Both the position numbers and the translations under genes were made by a program. A stretch of 64,000 nucleotides of DNA from an uncultured Pelagibacteraceae bacterium (GTDB taxonomy: Bacteria; Pseudomonadota; Alphaproteobacteria; Pelagibacterales; Pelagibacteraceae): the NCBI GenBank assembly GCA_902622545.1, contig CACNQD010000003.1, positions 236,756 through 300,755 on the forward strand, in the 5' to 3' direction. Below are positions 1 to 10,520 of the stretch, piece by piece. Positions within the stretch are counted from its first letter, which is position 1; every line of letters begins with the position of its first letter. Below the pieces are notes generated by a model. That model made no database searches. It was not told where the DNA came from and saw only the letters and a list, made by a program, of their open reading frames with translations.

Positions 1-21
1 AGTTGAAACTTAATAAAACTT

Positions 22-630
22 TTAGTTGTATTTTTTTGATATAATTATCTTTTCAACATCAGTTTCTAGGCCTCCACTACATGACACGGGGTTTACCTTT
101 TCACTAAGAGCTAGTTCATTGCTTGGACGTAAAGTTACTTCAAGTTTTACCAAGTTTACTAATTCTTCTCTAATATCTTCATCATATCTCCAGCTAGGCC
201 ATGAGCTTGGTGTTGAAAATATAGAGGTTAAATAACTTGTAGCCATAGTATATCTGTAATTACTCAAGTTTTCATTCCTTAATAAAAAATCTCTTACAGA
301 ACTAAAAATATTTCTACATCTAAAAGAATCCGAAAAGTAATTTTCCTCCTTAAGATTTTTACTCATAGGAACAGAAACAATTAAATCAATTGAGTTTTTA
401 GAATATGAGGTAACTACGTCAGTATAAAATTCAGACTCAGCAATCTCTAAATGATCTTTTATAGAAGGATATGAAGTTTTTAAATCTGCTTCTAGTCTAA
501 AAATCCCAATATCAAAAACTGTAAGTTGCTGATTTCTTAATAATGTTGTTATATCTTTGGAAAAAACACTTGTTGTTAAAGAGCTTAACAAAAAAGCAAA
601 AATTAAAATATTTTTAAGTATTCTAATCAT
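22..630 (-). CDS. Exported protein of unknown function
   Basis: I do not recognise this 202-residue protein. With the start at 630 it opens with a typical signal peptide: basic MIRILKN, then a hydrophobic stretch to about residue 20, ending before SKD. The mature part is soluble-looking, has two isolated cysteines (FRCRN and VSCSG) and no membrane segment, so it is probably periplasmic. A start at 657 would add nine hydrophobic residues (MLVFLLFLS) and spoil the signal-peptide layout, so I prefer 630. No clear Shine-Dalgarno site supports either. It lies downstream of the phoR-type kinase on the same strand with a roughly 90-bp gap. No function is proposed. Confidence 0.6.
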   Translation of the reverse strand: MIRILKNILIFAFLLSSLTTSVFSKDITTLLRNQQLTVFDIGIFRLEADLKTSYPSIKDHLEIAESEFYTDVVTSYSKNSIDLIVSVPMSKNLKEENYFSDSFRCRNIFSSVRDFLLRNENLSNYRYTMATSYLTSIFSTPSSWPSWRYDEDIREELVNLVKLEVTLRPSNELALSEKVNPVSCSGGLETDVEKIIISKKYN

Positions 631-720
631 GCTTAAAAATAATAAAAAGACTAACATTAATCAAGTAAAGAAATGTTATAAAAACGTTCTAAAATTATTA
701 TAAAACAATACTTTTTAAAT

Positions 721-1866
721 CTAAGTTTTTGTTGGTAAATAAATTTGAACTTCAGTTCCTTTATTTTCCTCACTTAGAATCTCATAATGTCCACGATGTT
801 GAGTAACAATATGTTTAACAATAGCTAATCCTAAACCAGTTCCACCAACCCTATTACTTTGTTCAAGATCTACCCTAAAAAATCTTTCTGTAATTCTAGA
901 AATATATCTTTGAGGAATACCAACACCTTCATCTTTAATACTGATCATAAAATTTTTTTCTAACAATTTACCAACACTAATTTTGCTTGATATAAAAATA
1001 GACTTGTTTTCATTTGAATACTTAATTGCATTATCTAAAAGATTAGAAAAAACAGTTTGTAATTTTTTTTCATCTCCAATAACAATCGTTGGATTAGCGA
1101 GAGATAAATTAATATTTAATTTCTTTCTTTTTAAAATAATCTCAAAATTACTGATGATTGTTTTGAAAAGATCATTTATATCTACTAAAGAGTTTGGCCT
1201 TATGTGTTCTTCTAATTCAATTCTTGTGAGTATTAAAAGATCATTAATTAAATTTTCCATTCTATTTGATTGATCAGTCATTATTTTCATAAATTTTTTT
1301 TTAGCCTTTTCATCATCAGACGCTGGGCCCTCAATTGTTTCTAATGATCCTTTGATTGCCATTAAAGGTGTTCTTAATTCATGGCTTACATTAGCTACAA
1401 AATCAGTTTTAAATTTTTGTGCTTTTGTAATTTCAGTAAAATCTTTTAAAAATAACACAACAGAATCTGGTTCAGTAAATAAATGAGTTGGACCAGGAAT
1501 AATATAAATTTTATAAAATTGATATGATGGGAGGTCTATTTCAATGTCAATATTTTTTGTTTTATTTTCAACAATAGCTTTTTCAATATTTTCTATTAAT
1601 TCTGGTTTTCGAATTACAGAGGATATGTTTTTATCAATTAAATTACTTCCAAATCTTTTTAATGCACTTGGATTAGCATATTTAATTATATTATATTTAT
1701 TTAATGCGAAAAACTGATCTTCAAGCTCGTCTATAATTACTCTTTTTGTTTTTTCCTCTCTTTTATTAACTATTATGGCAGTATTTATTGGTTTGTTTTT
1801 TTTTTGATTAAGTAAATATAGGAGATAAATTATAACAATTACAAGTAGGATGACTAAATATTCCAT
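721..1866 (-). CDS. phoR: PhoR-type sensor histidine kinase
   Basis: This is a membrane sensor kinase of 381 residues. One N-terminal transmembrane segment (about 3-20) is followed by a PAS-like region (about 45-145), then a HisKA domain with phospho-acceptor His162 in VANVSHELRTP. The HATPase domain shows an N-box (NLLDNAIKYS, about 275-284), DEGVGIP and GGTGLGLAIVKHIV. One membrane segment plus PAS plus HisKA is the PhoR architecture, so the likely job is sensing phosphate status and phosphorylating PhoB. No response regulator gene adjoins it, so the PhoR name rests on architecture. It follows the glycosyltransferase and metallophosphatase genes on the same strand, which fits a phosphate-stress neighbourhood. 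Confidence 0.75.
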   Translation of the reverse strand: MEYLVILLVIVIIYLLYLLNQKKNKPINTAIIVNKREEKTKRVIIDELEDQFFALNKYNIIKYANPSALKRFGSNLIDKNISSVIRKPELIENIEKAIVENKTKNIDIEIDLPSYQFYKIYIIPGPTHLFTEPDSVVLFLKDFTEITKAQKFKTDFVANVSHELRTPLMAIKGSLETIEGPASDDEKAKKKFMKIMTDQSNRMENLINDLLILTRIELEEHIRPNSLVDINDLFKTIISNFEIILKRKKLNINLSLANPTIVIGDEKKLQTVFSNLLDNAIKYSNENKSIFISSKISVGKLLEKNFMISIKDEGVGIPQRYISRITERFFRVDLEQSNRVGGTGLGLAIVKHIVTQHRGHYEILSEENKGTEVQIYLPTKT

Positions 1867-1929
1867 AAATTAGATAGTTTAATTTTGCAATATTACACTT
1901 TTTAATGCAAACAAATTAAGAAAAATTAA

Positions 1930-2937
1930 CTAATGGTTAGGTGAAATATTGTTAAAAAATATTTTTGCTGTTTCTTCCCAAGTGAATTTTTTTGCAAATT
2001 CAAGACAATCATTTCTATCAACTTTTAAAGCTTTTTGGGCTGAAACTTTAAGATTATTGTCTAAACAATTTATTTTGGATCCTTCAAATATATCTTTAGG
2101 ACCTGGAACAGGATACGCTGCAACAGGTGTTCCACAATTTAAAGCCTCGGTAACCACAATTCCAAATGTATCTGTTTTACTAGGGAATACAAAAACATCG
2201 GAGGATGCAAAATGTGATGCTAATTCACCGTTGGTTTTTTCTCCTAAAAAAATATCTTTAGGGAATTCTTTTTTTAATTTTTTTAAATCAGGTCCTTTTC
2301 CTATTATTATTTTTGTACCTTCTAAATCACATTCTAAAAAAGCTCTTATATTTTTCTCAACTGCAACTCTTCCAACATAAATCCAAATTGGTCTTTTGTG
2401 GGGTAAATCAATTTTTTTAGGGTTCTTAAATGCTCCGTGATTTCCACCTCTGGTCCAAGTAATCATTTTATTATCATCTATACCTATATTAATTAATTCT
2501 CTTCTCATAGACTCTGTTGTTACTAAAATTCTCTCAGCCTTATTATGAAAATTTGCTAAAAATTTTTCAGCCCATTTTGCAGGTATAATTGGAAAATATA
2601 ATTTAAGATATTTATCAAACCTTGTATGAAAACTTGTAGTAAACTTTAGATTATTCTTTAAACAATATCTTCTTGCCATAGTTCCTATAGGACCTTCAGT
2701 AGCGATATGAATTGCATCAGGTTTTATTTTTTTTATCAAACTACCAACTCTTGGCCAAACATTAATAGATAATCTAATTTCATTATATTTGGGCATCGGA
2801 AAAGTTAAAAATAAGTCTGGAGTGATATATTCTACTAAATGACCCTGTTTTTTTAAAACTTGCCCTGTTTCATGAAGAGTTCTTACTACACCATTAACTT
2901 GAGGGAAATATGCATCTGTCGCAATTAAGATTTTCAT
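1930..2937 (-). CDS. agt: GT4 glycosyltransferase, candidate Agt glycolipid synthase
   Basis: This 335-residue GT-B fold glycosyltransferase has the N-terminal motif DAYFPQVNGVVRTL. The C-terminal donor-site signature DTFGIVVTEALNCGTPVAA carries the conserved nucleotide-sugar-binding glutamate. Enzymes of this type transfer a sugar from a nucleotide sugar to a lipid acceptor at the membrane. It sits three bases after a COG2908-type metallophosphatase. That pairing is the known plcP-agt arrangement in marine heterotrophs, where Agt makes glycolipids from the diacylglycerol that PlcP releases during phosphate starvation. The family call is secure. The Agt role is inferred from the neighbour. 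A mannosyltransferase for another lipid is the alternative. Confidence 0.7.
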   Translation of the reverse strand: MKILIATDAYFPQVNGVVRTLHETGQVLKKQGHLVEYITPDLFLTFPMPKYNEIRLSINVWPRVGSLIKKIKPDAIHIATEGPIGTMARRYCLKNNLKFTTSFHTRFDKYLKLYFPIIPAKWAEKFLANFHNKAERILVTTESMRRELINIGIDDNKMITWTRGGNHGAFKNPKKIDLPHKRPIWIYVGRVAVEKNIRAFLECDLEGTKIIIGKGPDLKKLKKEFPKDIFLGEKTNGELASHFASSDVFVFPSKTDTFGIVVTEALNCGTPVAAYPVPGPKDIFEGSKINCLDNNLKVSAQKALKVDRNDCLEFAKKFTWEETAKIFFNNISPNH

Positions 2938-2940
2938 TTT

Positions 2941-3762
2941 TTAAGATGCTTTTTTAAGATTTTTTGTTTTTAAAGTTTGTGAAATTTCCTCATTATTGAA
3001 ATATTTATCTCTTATTTTATCCCAATAAATAATTTCGAATTTTCCATTGTAATTTTCTACTAATGCGGTGCAGGACTCAACCCAATCACCACAATTAAGA
3101 TAATTTATTCCATTGAAATCTTGATCTTCCGCATGATGAATATGACCACAAATTATTCCATCATATTTTTTGTTTTTTGCATAATCTGAAAGTGTTTTTT
3201 CATATTCGCCAATATATTTTACTGCATTTTTAACTTTATATTTTAAGAATTTAGCAAGTGACCAATAATCTTTGCCTCTTAATTTTCTAAAGAAATTTAT
3301 AACCACATTAATTCTTAATAATAAATTATAAGCAACAGATCCAATTTTAGATAACCATTTAGCGTGTTTCATTACCCCGTCCCACGCATCACCATGTACA
3401 ATTAAATATTTTTTTCCTAAATTAGTTTCGTGAACAATTCTATTTAACATGTGTATGTCGCCAAAATTCATAGGAATAAATTTTCTAAATAATTCATCAT
3501 GATTGCCTACTATGTAGAAAACTTTAGTACCATGTCTTGCTTTTCTTAATATTTTTTGAATTACGTCATTATGTTCTTGAGGCCAATAAAAATTTTTTTG
3601 CATCGCCCAAACATCAACAATATCTCCAACAAGATAAAGATTTTCTGATCTAGAGTTTTTAAAAAATTCTAAAATCTTACTTGCCTGACACCCCTTTGTT
3701 CCAAGATGTAAATCTGAAATAAATATACTTCTATACTTTAATAAAGGTGATTTATTTGTCAT
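2941..3762 (-). CDS. plcP: COG2908 metallophosphatase, candidate PlcP phospholipase C
   Basis: This 273-residue calcineurin-like phosphoesterase shows the dimetal ligands in order: SDLHLG (Asp17, His19), GDIVD (Asp47), GNHDE (Asn87, His88), HGDAWD and CGHIHHAED. The family contains both LpxH (UDP-diacylglucosamine hydrolase) and PlcP, which removes phospholipid head groups under phosphate stress. LpxI, the usual alphaproteobacterial enzyme for the LpxH step, is encoded at 45095-45889. That step is therefore already covered and PlcP becomes the better call. The adjacent glycosyltransferase, the nearby phoR and the divergent diacylglycerol-kinase-like gene agree. I do not see a convincing Pho box upstream. 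Confidence 0.7.
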   Translation of the reverse strand: MTNKSPLLKYRSIFISDLHLGTKGCQASKILEFFKNSRSENLYLVGDIVDVWAMQKNFYWPQEHNDVIQKILRKARHGTKVFYIVGNHDELFRKFIPMNFGDIHMLNRIVHETNLGKKYLIVHGDAWDGVMKHAKWLSKIGSVAYNLLLRINVVINFFRKLRGKDYWSLAKFLKYKVKNAVKYIGEYEKTLSDYAKNKKYDGIICGHIHHAEDQDFNGINYLNCGDWVESCTALVENYNGKFEIIYWDKIRDKYFNNEEISQTLKTKNLKKAS

Positions 3763-3845
3763 ATAAACTTGTTTTATTTTTTGATTCGCTTATAAGTAGA
3801 AACATAACTACCTTGTACATAATAATGTTACAGAATTATTAAATT

Positions 3846-4736
3846 ATGAAATTTTGTTTGATATATAATAAAAAATCTGCCGGTGGAAGAAAGACTAATT
3901 TTATTAAAAAGATTCTTTATGAAATTCGAAAACAATACAAGGTTGATTTTTTTGAGACAAAAAGTGAGAACCAAGCATCAGAAATAATAAAAAATATCCC
4001 AAAAAATCAATATAACAGATTATTATTAGCTGGTGGAGATGGGTCAGTTTCATTTGCTATTAACGAACTTATAAAAAATAATTTTAATTTTAATAAGGAT
4101 TTTGCAATTGGATATATTCCAGCAGGAACAGCTAATATTCTACAAGCTGAATTGGGTATGTCTAAAAACATTAAACAAATTGCAAAAACATTAACCTCAA
4201 ATAATTTTAATAAATCTAATTTAATGAAAATAAATGAAAAACATTTTGTTTTGATGGCAGGATTAGGATGGGATGCTCAAATAGTTCAATCAATTAATTC
4301 CTCGATTAAAAAAATAATGGGAAAATTAATATTTGGTATCAAAGGTTTACAAAAATTTTTATTTATGAAGAATAATAAAATCAAGATATTTATCGATAAT
4401 GAAACTATTTATGCAGATTGGGTTCTATGTACAAATAGCAAATATTATGCAGGTCATCATTCAATAGCAAAAACAAATATCTTTGATGATAAAGTTGTTA
4501 CATACATCTTTGAAAACTTAAATCGATTAAAATTATTATATTACATATATTTAGTAGCTATTTATGGTAATTTAGAAAAATCAAAATCAGTGATTACAAA
4601 ATATGATGATAATATTAAATTTGAAGGTGTGAATAGTAAAATACCAGTGCAAATTGATGGTGACAATTTTGGTAATTTCAAAGAAGTTTTAATTTCAAAA
4701 TCAGAAAAAAAAATAAATATATTAAAGTCTGCTTAA
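3846..4736 (+). CDS. Diacylglycerol kinase family lipid kinase
   Basis: This 296-residue soluble lipid kinase belongs to the DagK/YegS/sphingosine-kinase fold. The N-terminal catalytic region carries the nucleotide-binding motif GGDGSVSFAINE (about residues 61-72), followed by GYIPAGTANILQAELG. The C-terminal beta-sandwich region ends with PVQIDGDNFG. It would phosphorylate diacylglycerol, or a related lipid, with ATP to give phosphatidic acid. It is transcribed away from the plcP candidate across an 83-bp gap, so the two could share a control region. It could recycle diacylglycerol made by PlcP. The substrate is not fixed by the sequence. Confidence 0.75.
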   Translation: MKFCLIYNKKSAGGRKTNFIKKILYEIRKQYKVDFFETKSENQASEIIKNIPKNQYNRLLLAGGDGSVSFAINELIKNNFNFNKDFAIGYIPAGTANILQAELGMSKNIKQIAKTLTSNNFNKSNLMKINEKHFVLMAGLGWDAQIVQSINSSIKKIMGKLIFGIKGLQKFLFMKNNKIKIFIDNETIYADWVLCTNSKYYAGHHSIAKTNIFDDKVVTYIFENLNRLKLLYYIYLVAIYGNLEKSKSVITKYDDNIKFEGVNSKIPVQIDGDNFGNFKEVLISKSEKKINILKSA

Positions 4737-4738
4737 TA

Positions 4739-5941
4739 CTATTTTACCCTACCATATACATCCTGATATCTAACAATATCTGTTTCTTTAAGGATTGAGC
4801 CTATTTGTGCTTCTACAATTTTAACCGGTTTTTTAAATGGATTTTCAATTCTGTGAATAGCTCCTAATGGAATATAAATAGTTTCACCAGGTTTCTTTAA
4901 GAATTTACTTTTATTTAGAGTAATTCTTGGAATTCCATGAGTAACTACCCAATGTTCTGATCTATGGAAATGTTTTTGAAGACTTAAAATGCCTTTAGGT
5001 TTAACAAATAATTCTTTAATTAAAAATTCTTTGCCTTTAAATAAGTTTGTATAGCTGCCCCATGGTCTATAAAATACGTTTTTCTTTTTAAAATATCTAT
5101 TTTTAATTTTTCCATACATTTTGCAGATTTCTTTCCAGCTCCCTAGATCCGACCATGGAATATCAAGCTTGATCGCATTGATATTTTTAGTTTTCTCAAG
5201 TATTGCGTAATCAAACGATTTTGCTGTAGCTTTAGAAAATGATTGTTTATTTAAATAATACACATTGCTTTTATATTTAGCTTTTATTACAGCTTTTTTA
5301 CAGTTTCGAAAAATATTAGGCTGATATTTCTTAAAATTATTAATAATTGAGTCTTTTCTCAAAAAAAACATCCCAGAGTTCCAGTATCCTTTTTGTCTAA
5401 TTACTTGTTTTGCTCTCGATGTTTTAGGTTTTTCAATAAATTTGGTGACCTTATCAATATTCTTTTTTTTCTTAGTAATGAAATATCCATACTCACTAGA
5501 TGGACTTGTTGGCTTTATGCCAAATATAAATATATTTTTTTCATCTAAATTTGACTTATTTTTATTAATAGCTGTAATTAATTTGTTAGGCTTTTCAATT
5601 AAATGATCTGCAGTAAAATACATTAATGGCTGATTATACGGTACATCTTTAATTAATGCTGATGCTAAAATTGCTGGAGCAGTATTTTTTTTTGCTGGTT
5701 CTAAAATAATTTTATATTTTGTAATTCTGCTTTTCTTTAAAGCTTTTTTTACATCCTTAATATACTTTGAATTAGTACTTATAATTGGGTAATCAAAAAA
5801 TTTACTTTTAACTCTTTCAAAAGTTTTATTAATTAAAGTCCAGCCACCAAAATCTATAAATTGTTTTGCTTGATGATTAGATTTTTTGGGCCAAAGTCTT
5901 GTACCTGCCCCACCGCATAAAATAACCGGTCTAATTTTCAT
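4739..5941 (-). CDS. manC: Mannose-1-phosphate guanylyltransferase
   Basis: The enzyme makes GDP-mannose from mannose-1-phosphate and GTP for surface polysaccharide or glycolipid synthesis. The N-terminal nucleotidyltransferase domain shows GGAGTRLWPKKS (10-21), FIEKP and GYWNSGMF. The C-terminal cupin part starts near RPWGSYTNL and contains QKHFHRSEHW and the GETIYIP region, as in the mannose-6-phosphate isomerase half of bifunctional proteins. At 400 residues it is shorter than the usual 460-480. The N-terminal assignment is firm. Whether the shortened cupin part still isomerises is not clear. Its start touches the end of ilvD. Confidence 0.85.
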   Translation of the reverse strand: MKIRPVILCGGAGTRLWPKKSNHQAKQFIDFGGWTLINKTFERVKSKFFDYPIISTNSKYIKDVKKALKKSRITKYKIILEPAKKNTAPAILASALIKDVPYNQPLMYFTADHLIEKPNKLITAINKNKSNLDEKNIFIFGIKPTSPSSEYGYFITKKKKNIDKVTKFIEKPKTSRAKQVIRQKGYWNSGMFFLRKDSIINNFKKYQPNIFRNCKKAVIKAKYKSNVYYLNKQSFSKATAKSFDYAILEKTKNINAIKLDIPWSDLGSWKEICKMYGKIKNRYFKKKNVFYRPWGSYTNLFKGKEFLIKELFVKPKGILSLQKHFHRSEHWVVTHGIPRITLNKSKFLKKPGETIYIPLGAIHRIENPFKKPVKIVEAQIGSILKETDIVRYQDVYGRVK

Positions 5942-7656
5942 TAAATATCAGCGTATACTTTAACCTCGTTTTTACCACCAGGATGTGTTGGTGCTCCTAA
6001 ATATGCTGGTCCAACAGTTTGTGCATACTTCCATAGAGTTCCATTACCAAAGTTAATCTTTTTAGGTCTCCATTTTTTACGTCTTTTTTGCAATTCTTTT
6101 TTGGACAATCTAACATTAATAGTTCCTTTTTTAGCATCAATGTCTATTACATCTCCGTTTCTAAGTAATGCTATTGGTCCTCCAACAGATGCTTCTGGGC
6201 CGACGTGACCAATACAAAAGCCTCTTGTTGCACCTGAAAATCTACCATCAGTAATAAGTGCTACCTTCTCCCCTTTTCCTTGGCCATAAATTGCACCAGT
6301 TGTCTGTAACATTTCTCTCATACCAGGACCACCTTTTGGACCTTCGTATCTAATAATAATTATGTCTCCGTCTTTATATTTTTTATTCTTAACAGCTTTA
6401 TAAGCAGACTCTTCAGTATCAAAACATCTTGCTCTTCCTGTAAATTGTAATTTTTTTAATCCAGCAACTTTTACAATTGCTCCTTCTGGTGCAAGATTTC
6501 CTTTTAAACCTACAACACCACCATCGTTTGAAAGTGGATTGTTATATTTTCTCATAACTTTTTGTTTTGAATTAAATTTAATATTTTTAAGATTTTGTCT
6601 CATAGTTTTTCCAGTAACAGTCATACAGTCACCATGGATATATCCACCGTCTAACAAAGTTCTTAATAACATTGGTACACCGCCTGCTAGCCACATATCT
6701 TTTGCAACATATCTTCCACCTGGTTTTAAATCTGCAAGATAAGGAGTTCTTTTAAAAATTTTAGCAACATCCATTAAATCAAATTTAATTCCTATTTCAT
6801 TTGCAATAGCTGGTAAATGTAATGCAGCATTTGTTGATCCTCCGGTTGCTGCAACAATCGTTGCCGCGTTTTCTAAAGCTTTTCTAGTTACAATATCTCT
6901 TGGTCTAATATTTTTTGCTAATAAATTCATTACAGCTTTTCCACTTTGTAATGCAAATTTATCTCTTTGTTCGTAGGGTGCTGGAGTTCCAGCTGAATAA
7001 GGTAATGCTAATCCCATTGCCTCTGAAACGCATGCCATAGTATTTGCTGTAAATTGACCTCCACAAGCACCAGCACTTGGACAAGCTTTTAATTCTAATT
7101 TTCTTAAAGCATGTGCATTCATTTGTCCTGAAGAATATTTTCCTACACCTTCAAAAACATCTACTACAGTTACATCTTTACCGTTAAATCTTCCAGGAAG
7201 AATAGAGCCTCCATAAATAAATACACTTGGTACATTTAATCTGACCATTGCCATCATCAAACCGGGTAAAGACTTATCACATCCTGCAACACCTACTAGA
7301 GCATCATAACAATGACCTCGTACAGTGAGCTCAGTTGAATCCGCAATTACATCTCTTGAAACTAATGAAGATTTCATTCCCTCGTGTCCCATTGCAATAC
7401 CATCAGTAACTGTAATTGTGCAAAATTCTCTTGGTGTTCCTCCTGATGATTTAACACCTTTTTTAACTGATTGAGCTTGTCTCATTAAAGCAATATTACA
7501 AGGTGCAGCCTCATTCCATGTTGAAACAACGCCAACAAAGGGTTTTGCAACATCTTTTTCTGTCAGTTTCATTGCATAATAAAAAGATCTTTGAGGGGCC
7601 TTATCTGGACCTAGCGAAGTATGTCTACTTGGTAATTTTTTCTTATTAAATTTCAT
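5941..7656 (-). CDS. ilvD: Dihydroxy-acid dehydratase
   Basis: IlvD dehydrates 2,3-dihydroxy-isovalerate and its methylvalerate homologue to the 2-keto acids, the third common step of isoleucine and valine synthesis. The 571-residue length is normal. The three iron-sulfur ligand cysteines are visible at Cys53 (APCNIALM), Cys126 (GCDKSLPG, followed by the metal-binding Asp-Lys) and Cys198 (PSAGACGG). Other conserved blocks are [26 protein letters not shown] and [11 protein letters not shown]. It is packed between manC and valS, each junction sharing one base, so all three are probably cotranscribed. Confidence 0.95.
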   Translation of the reverse strand: MKFNKKKLPSRHTSLGPDKAPQRSFYYAMKLTEKDVAKPFVGVVSTWNEAAPCNIALMRQAQSVKKGVKSSGGTPREFCTITVTDGIAMGHEGMKSSLVSRDVIADSTELTVRGHCYDALVGVAGCDKSLPGLMMAMVRLNVPSVFIYGGSILPGRFNGKDVTVVDVFEGVGKYSSGQMNAHALRKLELKACPSAGACGGQFTANTMACVSEAMGLALPYSAGTPAPYEQRDKFALQSGKAVMNLLAKNIRPRDIVTRKALENAATIVAATGGSTNAALHLPAIANEIGIKFDLMDVAKIFKRTPYLADLKPGGRYVAKDMWLAGGVPMLLRTLLDGGYIHGDCMTVTGKTMRQNLKNIKFNSKQKVMRKYNNPLSNDGGVVGLKGNLAPEGAIVKVAGLKKLQFTGRARCFDTEESAYKAVKNKKYKDGDIIIIRYEGPKGGPGMREMLQTTGAIYGQGKGEKVALITDGRFSGATRGFCIGHVGPEASVGGPIALLRNGDVIDIDAKKGTINVRLSKKELQKRRKKWRPKKINFGNGTLWKYAQTVGPAYLGAPTHPGGKNEVKVYADI

Positions 7657-10277
7657 TACAAACCTTTAACTGTGATTGATATTTTATCAATATTTTTCTG
7701 TAATTCATTATAGTTATTTTTCTCTTGATCAACAATATTTTTTGGTGCCCTATCGACAAAACTTTTGTTTGATAATCTTTTTGATATTACATCTAATTCT
7801 GCCTCGTATTTGCTCTGTCTTTTAAGTAAATTCTCTTTAATTAATGATAGATCAACTGATTGATCAAAATAAATTTTAAATATATCACCTGCAATCACAA
7901 GATTTGCAGATGGTTTGTTTTTTTCACTATCAAAGAAGTTATTAATTCTACCTAATCTTTTTAGTACAATTTCATTTTTAATAATAAAATCCTGATCCTT
8001 TTTTGGTAAATTAGCTAATGACATATCAACAAAAGAGCCAGGGCTTACATTTAGTTCATTTTTAAAAGATCTTAGTTGGCTTATAAGATCAATTATTTTT
8101 TGTACCTCTTTGATATTTTTGTCACTTTTTATTTTATTTAAAGTCCAATTTGTATGCATTAAATAACTACTATTTAATTTATCGAGTTTATTCTTTAGCC
8201 AGAGTTCCTCTGTTATAAACGGTATAAACGGATGTAATAAAACTAAGATTTCTTTAAAAACGTAAGAGGTTGTTAATTTTACCTCATTAATAGATTTTTT
8301 ATCTTTAGAATTTAAAATGGTTTTTGAAAGCTCTAAATACCAATCACAATAAGCATGCCATACAAACTGATAGATATTTCTTGCAGCTTCATCAAATCTG
8401 TAATCTTTTATGTTTTTTTCTATTTCCTTTGTAGTTTGATTTAACTCTGAAATTATCCATTTATTGATATTAAGTTTAATTTTTGGTGATTTTTTTGACT
8501 TTTTAAAATCACATTTATTCATGGATAAAAAGTTATTAGCATTCCAAAGTTTATTTAAAAAATTTCTATAACCTTTAACTCTATCTTCTGAGAGTTTCAC
8601 ATCTCGACCAGGTGATGCCATTGATAATAAAGTAAATCTTAATGCATCAGCGCTATACTTTTCTATTAATACTAAGGGATCAATAACATTGCCTTTAGAT
8701 TTTGACATTTTTTGACCTTTTTCATCTCTAACTAAAGCATGAACATAAATATCTTTAAAAGGTTCTTTATTTAAAAATTCCATTCCAAACATCATCATTC
8801 TTGCAACCCAAAAGAAGATAATATCAAAGCCGGTAACTAATACAGATGTTGGATAAAACTTTTTTAAATACTCATTTTTCTTTGGCCATCCTAAAGTTGC
8901 AAATGCCCATAAACCTGATGAGAACCATGTATCTAATACATCTTCATCTCTAACTAATTCAACATCTTTTTTATATTTTTTCTTAGCAAGTTTTTTTGCT
9001 TCGTTTAAATTATTTGCAACAAATATTTTTTTATCTGGACCATACCAAGCAGGTATTTGATGACCCCACCATAACTGTCTTGATATACACCACGGTTCTA
9101 TATTGTTCATCCATTGGAAATATGTTTTTGACCAATTTTTTGGAAAGAAATTTGTTTTTTTGTTCTTAACTATTTTCTTTGCTTTAATAGATAACTTCTT
9201 TGCATCTGCAAACCATTGCTCAGTTAAATAAGGTTCAATAACAGAATTTGATCTATCACCATATGGAACTTTATTTTTTATTTTTTCCTCTTTTATTAAT
9301 TTGTCACCTAATTCATTAAGTATTTTTTTTCGAGCATCAAATCTATCTAATCCGACATATTCGCTTGGTGCATTATTATTAATTTTACCATCTTCAGTGA
9401 AAATATTTATAATCTCCAGTTTATTTCTTTTACCAACATCATAGTCATTAAAGTCGTGTGCAGGTGTAATTTTTACAGCTCCAGAACCTTGCTCTGGATC
9501 TGCATAATCGTCAGCTATTATTTTAATCTTTCTGTTAGTAATTGGTAAAATTACATTTTTTCCAACTAAACTTTGATATCTGTCATCTTTAGGATTTACA
9601 GCTACCGCTGTATCACCAAGCATGGTTTCGGGCCTAGTTGTCGCAATTGTTATAAAATTTGACGAATTTTCTATTTGGTAATTTATATAATATAGCTTTG
9701 AATTAACTTCTCTTTGATCAACCTCTAAATCCGATATAGCTGTTTTCAGGACCGTATCCCAATTTACTAATTTTTTTGACTTATAAATTAATCCTTTGTT
9801 GTACAAATCTATGAAAACTTTGATTACAGATGAGGATAAATTTTTATCCATAGTAAACGCATTTCTTGACCAATCACAAGAGCATCCAAGTTTTTTTAAT
9901 TGATTGATAATTATTCCACCGTATTCATTTTTCCACTCCCAAACTTTTTTTACAAATTTGTCTCTTCCGATGGATTTTTTATTAATATTTTGGCTTTCTA
10001 ACTTTTTTTCTACCAAGGCCTGAGTTGCAATACCCGCATGGTCAGTTCCAGGTTGCCACAAAGTCTCATAGTTATTCATTCTATGATATCTGATTAACAA
10101 ATCTTGGATCGTATTGTTTAAAGCATGGCCCATATGTAAGCTTCCAGTTACATTAGGTGGTGGTATTACAATTGAATATTTTTTCTTATTTTTTTTTGGT
10201 TTAAAAAGTTGTTTTTTTTCCCAATAGGAATAAATCTTATTTTCTACCTTTGTATGTATATATTTTTCTGAACTCAT
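7656..10277 (-). CDS. valS: Valyl-tRNA synthetase
   Basis: This class I aminoacyl-tRNA synthetase charges tRNA-Val. The HIGH motif is HMGH (residues 48-51) within [20 protein letters not shown] is present exactly (523-527). The editing domain shows [14 protein letters not shown] (212-225). The C-terminal part has an anticodon-binding helical domain and ends in a lysine/asparagine-rich coiled-coil arm. At 873 residues it is near full family length. It starts the valS-ilvD-manC run, transcribed away from tRNA-Cys. Confidence 0.96.
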   Translation of the reverse strand: MSSEKYIHTKVENKIYSYWEKKQLFKPKKNKKKYSIVIPPPNVTGSLHMGHALNNTIQDLLIRYHRMNNYETLWQPGTDHAGIATQALVEKKLESQNINKKSIGRDKFVKKVWEWKNEYGGIIINQLKKLGCSCDWSRNAFTMDKNLSSSVIKVFIDLYNKGLIYKSKKLVNWDTVLKTAISDLEVDQREVNSKLYYINYQIENSSNFITIATTRPETMLGDTAVAVNPKDDRYQSLVGKNVILPITNRKIKIIADDYADPEQGSGAVKITPAHDFNDYDVGKRNKLEIINIFTEDGKINNNAPSEYVGLDRFDARKKILNELGDKLIKEEKIKNKVPYGDRSNSVIEPYLTEQWFADAKKLSIKAKKIVKNKKTNFFPKNWSKTYFQWMNNIEPWCISRQLWWGHQIPAWYGPDKKIFVANNLNEAKKLAKKKYKKDVELVRDEDVLDTWFSSGLWAFATLGWPKKNEYLKKFYPTSVLVTGFDIIFFWVARMMMFGMEFLNKEPFKDIYVHALVRDEKGQKMSKSKGNVIDPLVLIEKYSADALRFTLLSMASPGRDVKLSEDRVKGYRNFLNKLWNANNFLSMNKCDFKKSKKSPKIKLNINKWIISELNQTTKEIEKNIKDYRFDEAARNIYQFVWHAYCDWYLELSKTILNSKDKKSINEVKLTTSYVFKEILVLLHPFIPFITEELWLKNKLDKLNSSYLMHTNWTLNKIKSDKNIKEVQKIIDLISQLRSFKNELNVSPGSFVDMSLANLPKKDQDFIIKNEIVLKRLGRINNFFDSEKNKPSANLVIAGDIFKIYFDQSVDLSLIKENLLKRQSKYEAELDVISKRLSNKSFVDRAPKNIVDQEKNNYNELQKNIDKISITVKGL

Positions 10278-10395
10278 TAGTGATTTATAGTTTATAATTC
10301 AATAAACACATTAAACAACAATCAAAATTAGATTGAATTTGATAGAATATTTCATATATAAACATCAAATAGATTGTTTTGTTAATCATTTTAAC

Positions 10396-10469
10396 GGTAA
10401 CGTGGCGGAATGGTTACGCAGAGGATTGCAAATCCTTGTATCCCGGTTCGATTCCGGGCGTTACCTCCA
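10396..10469 (+). tRNA. tRNA-Cys (GCA)
   Basis: A full cloverleaf can be folded. The acceptor stem GGTAACG pairs with CGTTACC, the anticodon stem GAGGA/TCCTT encloses loop TTGCAAA with anticodon GCA, and the T-arm contains GGTTCGATTCC. The discriminator is T, as expected for tRNA-Cys, and CCA is encoded at 10467-10469. It lies 51 bp upstream of tRNA-Asn on the same strand. Confidence 0.95.
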
Positions 10470-10520
10470 AAAAAAAGAGTTGTTTTAACCTCAAAAAAAA
10501 GTAAGTTTTGATTTTTACAT

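Noticed and set aside
2941..3762. Naming the metallophosphatase LpxH
   Set aside because: LpxI is encoded in the lipid A cluster of the same window and the neighbour is a glycosyltransferase, so PlcP is the better fit.
3763..3845. Possible Pho box between plcP and the DAG-kinase gene
   Set aside because: The best stretch (CTGTAAC...TATGTAC on the minus strand) does not keep the 11-bp repeat spacing of a Pho box, so I could not support it.
10470..10520. Possible terminator between the two tRNA genes (GAGTTGTTTTAACCTC flanked by A-runs)
   Set aside because: The stem is only three pairs plus weak A/T pairs with a bulge, too weak to call.
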